64,000 bases of DNA from Streptomyces nodosus (GCF_008704995.1 NZ_CP023747.1:6420001-6484000); one strand, 5' to 3'; positions 24,475 through 33,715 are shown, counted from the first letter of the stretch. Notes: a model not told the origin generated them from the sequence alone. A program made the numbers and translations.

Positions 24475-25290
24475 ATGCAACTGTCCCGCTCCGCGCGCAT
24501 CGCGCTGCGCATCGCCGCCGGGCTCGGCTTCGCGGTCATCTATGTGCCGCTCGCGCTCGTGCTGGTCAACTCCTTCAACCCGGACCGCAGCGCGAGCTGG
24601 CCGCCGCCCGGGTGGACCGTGCACTGGTGGTCGGTGGCCTGGGAGAACGAAGGGGCCCGCAACGCGGTGTGGGTCTCGGTGAAGGCGGGTCTGGGCGCCA
24701 CCGCGGTGGCCCTGGTGCTCGGCACGCTGATCGCCTTCGCGGTGGCCCGGCACCGCTTCTTCGGCCGGGGCACGGTCTCGTTCGTGGTGGTCCTGCCGAT
24801 CGCGCTGCCCGGTATCGTCACCGGTATCGCGCTCAACTCGGCGTTCAGTACGGTCCTCAAGCCGCTCGGGGTCGGCCTCGGGCTGTTCACCGTGGTCGTC
24901 GGGCACGCCACCTTCTGCATCGTCGTCGTCTTCAACAACGTGGTCGCACGGCTGCGGCGCACCTCCGGCTCGTACGAGGAGGCGGCGATGGACCTGGGGG
25001 CCCACACCTTCCGGGCCTTTGTCGACGTGACGTTCCCGATGGTGCGCTCCGCGCTGTTCGCGGGCGGTCTGCTGGCGTTCGCGCTGTCCTTCGACGAGAT
25101 CGTGGTGACCACGTTCACGGCGGGAGCGGGCGTGGAGACCCTGCCCATCTGGATCTTCAACAACATGACCCGGCCCCAGCAGGCCCCGGTCGTGAACGTG
25201 GTGGCGGCCGTGCTCGTGCTGCTCTCGGTGATCCCCATCTACCTCGCCCAGCGCCTGTCGTCGGACACGGCGACGGAGAGCCGGATCTGA
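24475..25290 (+). CDS. ABC transporter permease (PotC-like)
   Basis: Second permease of the importer, 271 residues, six membrane segments, coupling motif EEAAMDLGAHTFRAFVDVTFPM. The DEIVVTTFTAGAGVETLPIWIF stretch is typical of PotC/YdcV-type permeases. Ends the operon, 14 bp before the stem of a strong terminator (25305-25359). Confidence 0.92.
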   Translation: MQLSRSARIALRIAAGLGFAVIYVPLALVLVNSFNPDRSASWPPPGWTVHWWSVAWENEGARNAVWVSVKAGLGATAVALVLGTLIAFAVARHRFFGRGTVSFVVVLPIALPGIVTGIALNSAFSTVLKPLGVGLGLFTVVVGHATFCIVVVFNNVVARLRRTSGSYEEAAMDLGAHTFRAFVDVTFPMVRSALFAGGLLAFALSFDEIVVTTFTAGAGVETLPIWIFNNMTRPQQAPVVNVVAAVLVLLSVIPIYLAQRLSSDTATESRI

Positions 25291-25304
25291 GGCCTCCCGA
25301 GACC

Positions 25305-25359
25305 GCCGCCGGAGTACGGGGACCGACCGGGGAGGTCCCCGCACTCCGGCGGCTTTTTT
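25305..25359 (+). terminator. Strong rho-independent terminator after the polyamine-type ABC operon
   Basis: A 20-bp stem (25305-25324 with 25334-25353) with one mismatch, a 9-base loop and a run of six T. One of the clearest intrinsic terminators in the window. Confidence 0.92.
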
Positions 25360-25411
25360 GCAGGCCGAGGGGTCCGGGCGGGAGAGCGGCCGGATCCTTG
25401 CCGCGACGGCT

Positions 25412-25447
25412 ACGCAAACCGCTTGCGTGGCTTGCGCTATTCTTGCG
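25412..25447. promoter_or_regulatory. CTTGCG repeats, putative sites for the LacI (MalR-like) regulator
   Basis: ACGCAA and TTGCGT form an inverted repeat with a 5-base spacer (25412-25428). CTTGCG recurs at 25422, 25431 and 25442, just before the LacI start at 25451. Another copy at 26492-26497 lies before the binding-protein gene. CTTGCnG-type direct repeats are known targets of MalR/Reg1 in Streptomyces. Confidence 0.65.
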
Positions 25448-25450
25448 TGT

Positions 25451-26449
25451 ATGACGCGTCGACTTGCTGAGGTTGCCAAGAAGGTCGGAGTCAGCCAGGC
25501 CACGGTGAGCCGGGTGCTCAACAACAAACCCGGCGTCTCCGAGGCCACACGGCAGGCCGTGCTGTCCGCGCTCGACGTCCTCGGGTACGAGCGGCCCACC
25601 CAGCTGCGCGGTGAGCGCGCCCGGCTGGTGGGCCTCGTGCTGCCGGAGCTCCAGAACCCCATCTTCCCGGCCTTCGCGGAGGTCATCGGCGGTGCCCTGG
25701 CCCAGCTCGGGCTGACCCCGGTGCTGTGCACCCAGACCAAGGGCGGGGTCTCCGAAGCCGACTATGTGACGCTGCTGCTGCACCAGCAGGTCTCCGGCGT
25801 CGTCTTCGCCGGCGGACTCTACGCGCAGTCCGACGCCCCGCACGACCACTACCGGCTGCTCGCCGACCGGAACATCCCGGTCGTCCTGATCAACGCGGCC
25901 ATAGGGCACCTCGGCTTCCCCGGGGTCTCCTGCGACGACGCGGTGGCGGTGGAACAGGCCTGGCGGCATCTGGCCTCGCTGGGCCACGAGCGGATCGGAC
26001 TGGTGCTGGGGCCGAACGACCATGTGCCCTCGGCGCGCAAGCTGGCCGCGGCGCGGGCGATCGCCGGGGAGATCCCGGAGGAGTTCGTCGCCCGGGCCAT
26101 CTTCTCGATCGAGGGCGGGCACGCGGCCGCCGCCAAGCTCATCGACCGGGGGGTCACCGGATTCATCTGCGCCAGCGATCCGCTCGCGCTGGGCGTGGTG
26201 CGGGCCGCACGCCGCAGGGGACTCGACGTCCCGTCGCAGATCTCCGTGGTGGGCTATGACGACTCCGCGCTGATGAACTGCACGGAACCGCCCCTCACCA
26301 CCGTCCGGCAGCCCATCGAGTCCATGGGCAAGGCCGCCGTCGAACTGCTGCACGCCCAGATCGGTGGCAGCTCCGTACCGGCCGACGAGCTGCTGTTCGA
26401 GCCCGAACTGGTGGTACGGGGATCGACCGCGCAAGCGCCTCGTCTCTGA
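25451..26449 (+). CDS. LacI-family regulator, MalR-like
   Basis: Repressor of 332 residues. HTH and hinge: RLAEVAKKVGVSQATVSRVLNNKPGVSEATRQAVLSAL (residues 4-41), GYERPTQLRGERARLVGLVLPELQNPIFP. The C-terminal periplasmic-binding-like domain ends VVGYDDS..., TEPPLTTVRQPIE. From memory it is close to S. coelicolor MalR over its whole length, so it senses an alpha-glucoside or a derived sugar. It is first in a same-strand series of importer, GH13 and GH87 genes; CTTGCG repeats precede both its own start and the binding-protein gene. The context points to an alpha-1,3-linked rather than maltose-type inducer (inference). Confidence 0.92.
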   Translation: MTRRLAEVAKKVGVSQATVSRVLNNKPGVSEATRQAVLSALDVLGYERPTQLRGERARLVGLVLPELQNPIFPAFAEVIGGALAQLGLTPVLCTQTKGGVSEADYVTLLLHQQVSGVVFAGGLYAQSDAPHDHYRLLADRNIPVVLINAAIGHLGFPGVSCDDAVAVEQAWRHLASLGHERIGLVLGPNDHVPSARKLAAARAIAGEIPEEFVARAIFSIEGGHAAAAKLIDRGVTGFICASDPLALGVVRAARRRGLDVPSQISVVGYDDSALMNCTEPPLTTVRQPIESMGKAAVELLHAQIGGSSVPADELLFEPELVVRGSTAQAPRL

Positions 26450-26559
26450 GATCCGCTCCACTGTCAAATAATTTCAGATTCTGCGCGACATCTTGCGGGA
26501 CGATGCTGTGGGTGCTTGAGTGTGCGGCGCCCACCGCTCCTGTCCGAAGGGGTCCACCG

Positions 26560-27900
26560 ATGAGAAGCACCGGGTTCCGCCGCACCCTTGTCACACTCAG
26601 CGCCTGTTCACTCGCCCTCACCGCCTGCGGCTCGAACGGCGATTCGGCCAGTGGCAAGACCCGCATCACGGTCAACTGCATGCCGCCCAAGAGCGCAAAG
26701 GTCGACCGCGGCTTCTTCGAGCAGGACATCGCCTCCTTCGAGAAGAAGAACCCGGACATCGACGTCGTCGCCCATGACGCGTTCCCCTGCGAGGACCCCA
26801 AGACCTTCGACGCCAAGCTCGCCGGCGGCCAGATGGAGGACGTGTTCTACACGTACTTCACCGATGCCCAGCATGTCGTGGACATCAACCAGGCCGCCGA
26901 CCTCACCCCGTACGTCAAGGACCTGGGGAGCTACGGCACCCTCCAGCAGCAGCTCCGCGACATCTACACGGTCGACGGCAAGATCTACGGCATCCCGCGC
27001 ACCGGCTACTCGATGGGCCTGATCTACAACCGCGCGCTCTTCCAGAAGGCCGGCCTCGACCCCGACAAGCCCCCGACGACCTGGGACGAGGTCCGCGCCG
27101 CCGCCAAGAAGATCGCCGCGCTGGGCGACGGCACCGTCGGCTACGCCGACTACAGCGCCCAGAACCAGGGCGGCTGGCACTTCACCGCCGAGCTCTACTC
27201 GCAGGGCGGGAACGTCGTCAGCTCCGACGGAAAGAAGGCCACCGTCGACACCCCCGAGGGCCACGCCGTCCTGCAGAACCTGCACGACATGCGCTGGAAC
27301 GACGACTCCATGGGCAGCAAGCAGCTCCTTGTCATCAACGACGTCCAGCAGATGATGGGTTCGGGCAAGCTCGGGATGTATCTCTCCGCGCCCGACAACA
27401 TCCCGATCCTGGTCAAGGAGAAGGGCGGCGACTACAAGGACCTCGCCCTCGCCCCCATGCCCGGCGGCAAGGGCACGCTCATCGGCGGCGACGGCTATAT
27501 GTTCAACAAGAAGGCCACCCCCGAGCAGATCAAGGCCGGGCTGAAGTGGCTCGACCACATGTTCCTCACCCCCGGCAAGGGCTTCCTCGGCGACTACGCC
27601 CGCGCCAAGAAGACCGACTCCCCGGTCGGCCTTCCCGAACCGCGGCTGTTCACCGGCGCCGCCGACGCCGAGGACCAGAAGGTCAAGCAGGCCAACGCGA
27701 ACGTCCCGGTGGAGAACTACCAGGCGTTCCTCGACGGCAACCAGCAGCTCGAGCTGAAGATCGAGCCGCCGCACGCCCAGCAGATCTACTCCGTCCTCGA
27801 CGGCGTGGTCTCCGCGGTCCTCACCAAGAAGGACGGCGACATCGACCAGTTGCTCAAGGACGCCTCGGGCAAGATCGACGGCATCCTCGCCCGGGGCTGA
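26560..27900 (+). CDS. Sugar ABC transporter substrate-binding lipoprotein
   Basis: Family 1 solute-binding lipoprotein of 446 residues. Signal peptide with lipobox LTAC (about residues 19-22), then DSASGKTRITVNCMPPKSAKVD. Features of oligosaccharide-binding proteins: FEKKNPDIDVV, YGIPRTGYSMGLIYNRALFQKAGLDPDKPPTTWDE, YMFNKKATPEQIKAGLKWL. It is not a close match to Streptomyces MalE as I remember it, so a different alpha-glucoside is likely. The ATG at 26560 follows GAAGGGG by nine bases. A single CTTGCG element lies about 65 bp upstream. Delivers sugar to the two permeases that follow. No ATPase gene is in the operon, so a shared MsiK-type ATPase is probably used. Confidence 0.92.
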   Translation: MRSTGFRRTLVTLSACSLALTACGSNGDSASGKTRITVNCMPPKSAKVDRGFFEQDIASFEKKNPDIDVVAHDAFPCEDPKTFDAKLAGGQMEDVFYTYFTDAQHVVDINQAADLTPYVKDLGSYGTLQQQLRDIYTVDGKIYGIPRTGYSMGLIYNRALFQKAGLDPDKPPTTWDEVRAAAKKIAALGDGTVGYADYSAQNQGGWHFTAELYSQGGNVVSSDGKKATVDTPEGHAVLQNLHDMRWNDDSMGSKQLLVINDVQQMMGSGKLGMYLSAPDNIPILVKEKGGDYKDLALAPMPGGKGTLIGGDGYMFNKKATPEQIKAGLKWLDHMFLTPGKGFLGDYARAKKTDSPVGLPEPRLFTGAADAEDQKVKQANANVPVENYQAFLDGNQQLELKIEPPHAQQIYSVLDGVVSAVLTKKDGDIDQLLKDASGKIDGILARG

Positions 27901-27905
27901 CACCG

Positions 27906-28880
27906 ATGACCCCGGGGGTGACACCGATGACCGAGGCCGCGGCCCGGCCGATCGAGACGGCCGCCGAGGGTCCCGACCGCGCGCCCTCCCCGGTGGCGGG
28001 CCGGGGACGGCGCCGCCTCACCGACCAGCTGCGCGCCTACGCCTTCCTGCTCGGCGGGCTGCTCTGCTTCGCCCTGTTCTCCTGGTACCCGGCGATCCGC
28101 GCCGTCGTGATCGCCTTCCAGAAATACACACCCGGTTCCGCGCCCGAATGGGTCGGCACCGCCAACTTCACCCGGGTGCTGCACGACCCCGAGTTCGGCG
28201 CGGCCTGGCGCAACACCCTGCTCTTCACCCTGTTCGCGCTGCTCATCGGCTTCGCCGTGCCCTTCGTACTGGCCCTGGTCCTCAATGAACTCCGGCACGC
28301 CAAGGCGTTCTTCCGGGTCGTGGTCTATCTGCCGGTGATGATCCCGCCGGTGGTGAGCGCACTGCTCTGGAAGTGGTTCTACGACCCCGGCGCCGGCCTC
28401 GCCAACGAGGCGCTGCGCCTGCTGCACCTGCCCACCTCGAACTGGACCAACGGCGCCGACACCGCTCTGGTCTCCCTGGTCCTGGTCGCCACCTGGGCCA
28501 ACATGGGCGGAACGGTCCTCATCTATCTGGCCGCCCTCCAGGGCATCCCGGGGGAACTCTACGAGGCCGCCGAGCTCGACGGCGCCGGTCTGCTCCAGCG
28601 CATCCGTCATGTGACGATCCCGCAGACCCGCTTCGTCGTGCTGATGTTGATGCTGCTTCAGATCATCGCCACCATGCAGGTGTTCACCGAGCCCTTTGTG
28701 ATCACCGGCGGCGGCCCCGAGAACGCCACCGTCACCATCCTCTACCTGATCTACAAATACGCCTTCCTCTACAACGACTTCGGCGGCGCCTGCGCCCTGA
28801 GCGTGATGCTCCTGGTGCTGCTCAGCGCCTTCTCCGCGCTCTATCTGCGCCTGACCCGCACCGCGGGGGAGGACTCATGA
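27906..28880 (+). CDS. Sugar ABC transporter permease (MalF-type)
   Basis: Membrane permease of 324 residues with six predicted membrane segments after a 40-residue cytoplasmic lead. Coupling motif YEAAELDGAGLLQRIRHVTIPQ. The frame allows ATG 27906 or ATG 27927; both follow a G-rich stretch and the same short sequence GACACCG, an apparent small duplication. Its stop overlaps the next start (ATGA). Confidence 0.92.
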   Translation: MTPGVTPMTEAAARPIETAAEGPDRAPSPVAGRGRRRLTDQLRAYAFLLGGLLCFALFSWYPAIRAVVIAFQKYTPGSAPEWVGTANFTRVLHDPEFGAAWRNTLLFTLFALLIGFAVPFVLALVLNELRHAKAFFRVVVYLPVMIPPVVSALLWKWFYDPGAGLANEALRLLHLPTSNWTNGADTALVSLVLVATWANMGGTVLIYLAALQGIPGELYEAAELDGAGLLQRIRHVTIPQTRFVVLMLMLLQIIATMQVFTEPFVITGGGPENATVTILYLIYKYAFLYNDFGGACALSVMLLVLLSAFSALYLRLTRTAGEDS

Positions 28881-29755
28881 GCAGTACCCGCACCCTGGTC
28901 TCGCCGCTCACCCTGTCCCGCCCCCGCGGCAAGGCCGTCTACTGGACCGTGTTCACCGGCATCGTGCTGCTCTTCGCGCTCGCCTTCCTGTTCCCCGTGT
29001 ACTGGATGGTCACCGGCGCGATGAAGTCACCCGACGAGGTGGCAGGGACCCCGCCCACCCTGGTCCCCCACCACTGGCATCTCGGCGGCTACACCGACGC
29101 CTGGGACCTGATGGACCTGCCCACCCATCTGTGGAACACGGTGGTGCAGGCCGCCGGTGCCTGGCTGCTCCAGCTGGTGTTCTGCACCGCGGCCGCCTAC
29201 TCCCTGTCCAAGCTCAAGCCGGTCCTCGGCAGGGTGGTCCTCGGCGGCATCCTCGCCACCCTGATGGTCCCGGCCCAGGCGCTCGTCGTCCCCAAGTACC
29301 TGACCGTCGCCGACCTCCCGCTGATCCACACCAGCCTGCTCAACGACCCGCTGGGCATCTGGCTGCCGGCCGTCGCCAACGCCTTCAACCTCTATCTGCT
29401 CAAGCGGTTCTTCGACCAGATCCCCCGGGACGTGCTGGAGGCCGCCGAGATCGACGGAGCCGGCCGGCTGCGCACCCTGTGGTCCATCGTGCTGCCGATG
29501 TCCCGCCCGGTCCTCGGGGTGGTGTCGATCTTCGCACTGGTCGCGGTGTGGCAGGACTTCCTGTGGCCGCTGATGGTCTTCTCCGACACCGACAAACAGC
29601 CGATCAGCGTGGCGCTGGTGCAGTTGTCGCAGAACATCCCGCTGACCGTGCTGATCGCCTCGATGGTGATCGCCAGCATCCCCATGGTCCTGATGTTCCT
29701 CGTCTTCCAACGGCACATCATCGCCGGGATCAGCGCGGGCAGCACCAAGGGCTGA
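28877..29755 (+). CDS. Sugar ABC transporter permease (MalG-type)
   Basis: Second permease, 292 residues, six membrane segments, coupling motif LEAAEIDGAGRLRTLWSIVLPMSRP. The start overlaps the previous stop by 4 bp, so stoichiometric synthesis is expected. The GH13 gene follows after 32 bp on the same strand. Confidence 0.93.
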   Translation: MSSTRTLVSPLTLSRPRGKAVYWTVFTGIVLLFALAFLFPVYWMVTGAMKSPDEVAGTPPTLVPHHWHLGGYTDAWDLMDLPTHLWNTVVQAAGAWLLQLVFCTAAAYSLSKLKPVLGRVVLGGILATLMVPAQALVVPKYLTVADLPLIHTSLLNDPLGIWLPAVANAFNLYLLKRFFDQIPRDVLEAAEIDGAGRLRTLWSIVLPMSRPVLGVVSIFALVAVWQDFLWPLMVFSDTDKQPISVALVQLSQNIPLTVLIASMVIASIPMVLMFLVFQRHIIAGISAGSTKG

Positions 29756-29787
29756 CACAGCCCTCCCCTCACAGAAAGGCACGCACC

Positions 29788-31419
29788 GTGGGACAGCCCA
29801 CCCCCGCCCTCCCTCCGACGCCCGGCCCCGCCCGGACCGGAGGACACCCCCACACCCCGGACTGGTGGCGCACCGCCGTCATCTACCAGGTGTACGTCCG
29901 CAGCTTCGCGGACGGCGACGGCGACGGCACCGGCGATCTCGCGGGCGTCCGCGCCAGACTTCCCTACCTCGCCGAACTCGGCGTGGAAGCCCTCTGGTTC
30001 AGCCCCTGGTACCTCTCGCCGATGAAGGACGGCGGCTATGACGTCACCGACTACCGCGCCATCGACCCCGCCTTCGGCACCCTCGAGGACGCCGAGAAAC
30101 TGATCGCGGAGGCACGGGAGGCGGGCATCCGCGCCATCGTCGACATCGTGCCCAACCATGTCTCGGACCAGCACCCCTGGTTCCGCGCGGCCCGGTCCGG
30201 CGGCCCCGAGCGGGAGCTGTTCCACTTCAGGCCCGGACGCGGGCCGGACGGCGAACTCCCCCCGAACGACTGGAAGTCCGAGTTCGGCGGCCCCGCGTGG
30301 TCCCGACTGGACGACGGCGAGTGGTACCTCCATCTCTTCGCCCCCGAGCAGCCCGACCTCAACTGGGCCCACCCGACGGTCCGCAAGGAGCACGAGGACG
30401 TACTGCGGTTCTGGTTCGAGCGCGGGGTGGCCGGGGTGCGCATCGACTCGGCGGCCCTGCCCGCCAAGGACCCGGAGCTGCCGGACTTCGTCGAGGGCCG
30501 CGACCCGCACCCCTATGTGGACCGCGACGAACTGCACGACATCTACCGCTCCTGGCGCACCATCGCCGACGAGTACGACGGCGTCTTCGTCGGCGAGGTC
30601 TGGCTCCCCGACAGCGAACGCTTCGCCCGCTATCTGCGCCCCGACGAACTGCACACGGCCTTCAACTTCGCCTTTCTGTCCTGCCCCTGGGACGCCGACC
30701 GGCTGCGTACGGCGATCGACGGCACCCTCGCCGAGCACGCGCCCGTCGGCGCCCCCGCCACCTGGGTGCTGTGCAACCACGATGTGACCCGCACGGTCAC
30801 CCGGTACGGCCGGGTAGACACCGGTTTCGACTTCGCCACCAAGGCCTTCGGCACCCCCACCGACCTCGCCCTCGGCACCCGGCGGGCCCGGGCCGCGGCC
30901 CTGCTGTCGCTCGCCCTCCCCGGCTCCGTCTATCTCTACCAGGGCGAGGAACTCGGCCTGCCCGAGGCGGAGATACCCCTCGACCGCATCCAGGACCCCA
31001 TGCACTTCCGCTCCCAGGGCACCGACCCGGGCCGTGACGGCTGCCGGGTGCCTCTGCCCTGGGTGGCCGACGCGCCCCACGCCGGGTTCGGATCGAGGGG
31101 GGAGCCCTGGCTGCCCCAGCCCGCCGACTGGCAGGCGTACGCCGCCGATGTGCAGTCGGCGGACCCGGACTCGATGCTCTCCCTCTACCGCGAGGCGCTG
31201 CGGCTGCGCCCCGTGCTCGGCGACGGCCCCCTGACCTGGCTGCCCGCGCCCGAGGGAGTCCTCGCGTTCAGCCGTGCGCCGGGCGGACCGGTCTGTGTGG
31301 TGAACCTCGCCGAGGCCCCCGCCGAACTGCCCGCGCACACCGCCCTTCTGCTCGGCAGCGGCCCCCTGGATCCCCGGGGGCGGCTGCCGAGGGACACGGC
31401 GGTCTGGCTCCGCCGCTGA
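29788..31419 (+). CDS. GH13 alpha-glucosidase (AglA-like, cytoplasmic)
   Basis: Cytoplasmic exo-acting alpha-glucosidase of 543 residues, no signal peptide. Starts near WWRTAVIYQVYVRSFADGDGDGTGDL. GH13 conserved regions: DIVPNHVSD, GVRIDSAA (nucleophile D220), VFVGEVWL (acid/base E270), VLCNHDVTR (D332), and YQGEELGLPEAEIPL, a hallmark of actinobacterial AglA-type enzymes. It would cleave imported alpha-linked disaccharides or short oligosaccharides to glucose. GTG 29788 has GAAAGG at a good distance; the longer open frame upstream overlaps the permease gene in another frame. Between an importer and a secreted GH87 alpha-1,3-glucanase, its natural substrate may be nigerose or nigero-oligosaccharides (inference). 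Confidence 0.93.
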   Translation: MGQPTPALPPTPGPARTGGHPHTPDWWRTAVIYQVYVRSFADGDGDGTGDLAGVRARLPYLAELGVEALWFSPWYLSPMKDGGYDVTDYRAIDPAFGTLEDAEKLIAEAREAGIRAIVDIVPNHVSDQHPWFRAARSGGPERELFHFRPGRGPDGELPPNDWKSEFGGPAWSRLDDGEWYLHLFAPEQPDLNWAHPTVRKEHEDVLRFWFERGVAGVRIDSAALPAKDPELPDFVEGRDPHPYVDRDELHDIYRSWRTIADEYDGVFVGEVWLPDSERFARYLRPDELHTAFNFAFLSCPWDADRLRTAIDGTLAEHAPVGAPATWVLCNHDVTRTVTRYGRVDTGFDFATKAFGTPTDLALGTRRARAAALLSLALPGSVYLYQGEELGLPEAEIPLDRIQDPMHFRSQGTDPGRDGCRVPLPWVADAPHAGFGSRGEPWLPQPADWQAYAADVQSADPDSMLSLYREALRLRPVLGDGPLTWLPAPEGVLAFSRAPGGPVCVVNLAEAPAELPAHTALLLGSGPLDPRGRLPRDTAVWLRR

Positions 31420-31473
31420 GCACCGGCCGCCGTGTCCCGCTGTCCCGTACCCCCACCACGAAGGGATCAGCAC

Positions 31474-33642
31474 ATGCACAGCACCAGATCGGTCAGGCGC
31501 CTCCCGGCACTGGCCACGGCCGTCGCCCTGGCCGCCGGCACGCTCGTCACCCTGGCGCCCTCGGCGCACGCCGCCGCGGGCGCCGGCCTCCCCCTCACCT
31601 CGGTGGAGGCGGAGTCCGCCACCACCACCGGCACCCGGATCGGCCCGGACTACACCCAGGGCACCCTGGCCTCGGAGGCCTCCGGACGCCAGGCCGTACG
31701 GCTCGCCGCCGGGCAGCGCGTGGAGTTCGGCGTGCCGCGCGCCGCCAACGCCCTGACGGTCTCCTACAGCGTCCCGGACGGCCAGTCCGGCTCGCTGGAC
31801 GTCTATGTCAACGGCAGCAGGCTCGCCACGACCCTGCCGGTCACCTCCAAGTACTCCTATGTCGACACCGGCTGGATCGCCGGCGCCAAGACCCACCACT
31901 TCTACGACAACGCCCGGATCCAGCTCGGCCGCACCGTAGGGCCCGGCGACACGGTCGCCCTGGTCGCCACCAACGTCCAGGTGACCGTGGACGTGGCCGA
32001 CTTCGAGCAGATCGCGGGCGCGGCGAGCCAGCCCGCCGGATCGGTCTCGGTCACCTCCAGGGGCGCCGACCCGAGCGGCGCGGCCGACTCCACCCAGGCC
32101 TTCCGGGACGCCATCGCCGCGGCCCAGGGCGGAGTGGTCTGGATCCCGCCGGGCGACTACCGGATCGGCTCCGCCCTCAGCGGGGTCCAGAACGTCACCC
32201 TCCAGGGCGCCGGCAGCTGGTACTCGGTGGTGCACAGCTCCCACTTCATCGACCAGTCCGGCTCGTCGGGCAACGTCCACATCAAGGACTTCGCGGTCGT
32301 CGGCGAGGTCACCGAGCGGGTCGACTCCAGCCCCGACAACTTCGTCAACGGCGCGCTGGGCCCGAACTCCTCCGTCTCTGGCATGTGGATCCAGCACCTC
32401 AAGGTCGGCCTGTGGCTGATGGGGAACAACGACAACCTGGTCGTGGAGAACAACCGCATCCTTGACACCACCGCCGACGGCCTCAACCTCAACGGCACCG
32501 CCAAGGGCGTCCGGGTCCGCAACAACTTCCTGCGCAACCAGGGCGACGACTCACTCGCCATGTGGTCGCTGTACGGACCCGACACCAACAGCAGCTTCGA
32601 GAACAACACCATCTCGCAGCCGAACCTCGCCAACGGCATCGCGATCTACGGCGGCACCGACATCACGGTCAAGAACAACCTGATCTCCGACACCAACGCC
32701 CTCGGCAGCGGTATCGCCATCTCCAACCAGAAGTTCCTCGACCCCTTCTCCCCGCTGTCCGGCACCATCACGGTCGACGGCAACACGCTCGTCCGCACCG
32801 GCGCCGTCAACCCCAACTGGAACCACCCCATGGGTGCCCTGCGCGTCGACTCCTACGACAGCGCCGTCAACGCCACCGTGAACATCACCAACACCACGAT
32901 CACCGACAGCCCCTACAGCGCCTTCGAGTTCGTCTCCGGCGGCGGGCGGGGTTACGCCACCAACAACGTCACCGTGAGTGGCGCCACCGTGACCAACACC
33001 GGCACGGTGGTGGTGCAGGCCGAGACACCGGGCACGGTGAAGTTCAGCAACGTCCAGGCCACCAGGGTCGGCGCGGCGGGCATCTACAACTGCCCCTACC
33101 CCTCCGGCTCGGGCGGCTTCAACCTCACCGACGGCGGCGGCAACTCCGGCTGGAACAGCACCTGGTCGGACTGCTCGGCCTGGCCGCAGCCCGGCCAGGG
33201 CAACACGGACCCGGACCCGGGCCGCAACCTCGCCAAGGGCCGTCCGGCCACCGCCACCGGCTCCCAGGACGTCTACACCCCCGGCAAGGCGGTCGACGGG
33301 GACGCCGGCAGCTACTGGGAGTCCACCAACAACGCCTTCCCGCAGTCCCTGACGGTCGATCTCGGATCGACGCAGAACGTCCGCCGGCTGGTGCTGAAGC
33401 TGCCCCCGCTCGCGGCCTGGGAGGCACGCACCCAGACCCTGTCCGTGCTGGGCAGTACGGACGGCTCGGGATACAGCACGGTGGTCGGCTCCCAGGGCTA
33501 CCGCTTCGACCCGGCGTCCGGCAACACGGTGACCGTCTCCCTGCCGAGCGGCGCCGGCCTGCGCTATCTGCGGCTCTCCGTGACCGCCAACACCGCGTGG
33601 CCCGCGGCACAGTTCAGCGAGGTGGAGGCCTACCTGTCGTGA
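31474..33642 (+). CDS. Secreted GH87 alpha-1,3-glucanase (mutanase/mycodextranase type) with CBM35-like and discoidin domains
   Basis: Extracellular enzyme of 722 residues. Sec signal 1-33 (LAPSAHAAAG). Residues 40-182 form a CBM35-like domain (LTSVEAESATTTGTRIG ... VDVADFEQIAG). Residues about 190-575 are a right-handed beta-helix starting VSVTSRGADPSGAADSTQAF and VVWIPPGDY. The three Asp residues D335 (TADGLN) and D358-D359 (NQGDDS) have exactly the spacing of the catalytic triad D1067/D1090/D1091 reported for the GH87 enzyme Agl-KA. A discoidin (F5/8 type C) domain closes the protein (about 590-722, NLAKGRPATATGSQDVYTPGKAVDG). ATG 31474 has AAGGGA upstream. Likely product: nigero-oligosaccharides for the adjacent importer. 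Confidence 0.88.
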   Translation: MHSTRSVRRLPALATAVALAAGTLVTLAPSAHAAAGAGLPLTSVEAESATTTGTRIGPDYTQGTLASEASGRQAVRLAAGQRVEFGVPRAANALTVSYSVPDGQSGSLDVYVNGSRLATTLPVTSKYSYVDTGWIAGAKTHHFYDNARIQLGRTVGPGDTVALVATNVQVTVDVADFEQIAGAASQPAGSVSVTSRGADPSGAADSTQAFRDAIAAAQGGVVWIPPGDYRIGSALSGVQNVTLQGAGSWYSVVHSSHFIDQSGSSGNVHIKDFAVVGEVTERVDSSPDNFVNGALGPNSSVSGMWIQHLKVGLWLMGNNDNLVVENNRILDTTADGLNLNGTAKGVRVRNNFLRNQGDDSLAMWSLYGPDTNSSFENNTISQPNLANGIAIYGGTDITVKNNLISDTNALGSGIAISNQKFLDPFSPLSGTITVDGNTLVRTGAVNPNWNHPMGALRVDSYDSAVNATVNITNTTITDSPYSAFEFVSGGGRGYATNNVTVSGATVTNTGTVVVQAETPGTVKFSNVQATRVGAAGIYNCPYPSGSGGFNLTDGGGNSGWNSTWSDCSAWPQPGQGNTDPDPGRNLAKGRPATATGSQDVYTPGKAVDGDAGSYWESTNNAFPQSLTVDLGSTQNVRRLVLKLPPLAAWEARTQTLSVLGSTDGSGYSTVVGSQGYRFDPASGNTVTVSLPSGAGLRYLRLSVTANTAWPAAQFSEVEAYLS

Positions 33643-33659
33643 CCTCCTGAAGGGCCCCC

Positions 33660-33715
33660 GCGCTCCACCGCCCGGATCCGCTGCCGCACAGGGGACCCCG
33701 GGCCCGGTGGAGCGC
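33660..33715. terminator. Hairpin after the GH87 gene
   Basis: An 11-bp perfect outer stem (33660-33670 with 33705-33715) plus an inner 5-bp stem CCCGG/CCGGG, 17 bp past the GH87 stop. No U-tract, but size and position support termination of the sugar operon. Confidence 0.65.

Noticed and set aside
23518..25740. 740-codon open frame on the minus strand
   Set aside because: Antisense to the two permease genes and the regulator start; His/Gln/Glu/Arg-rich translation without motif.
29392..32397. 1001-codon open frame on the minus strand
   Set aside because: Antisense to the GH13 and GH87 genes, no domain, composition dominated by Gly/Val/Ala as in other complements of coding sequence.
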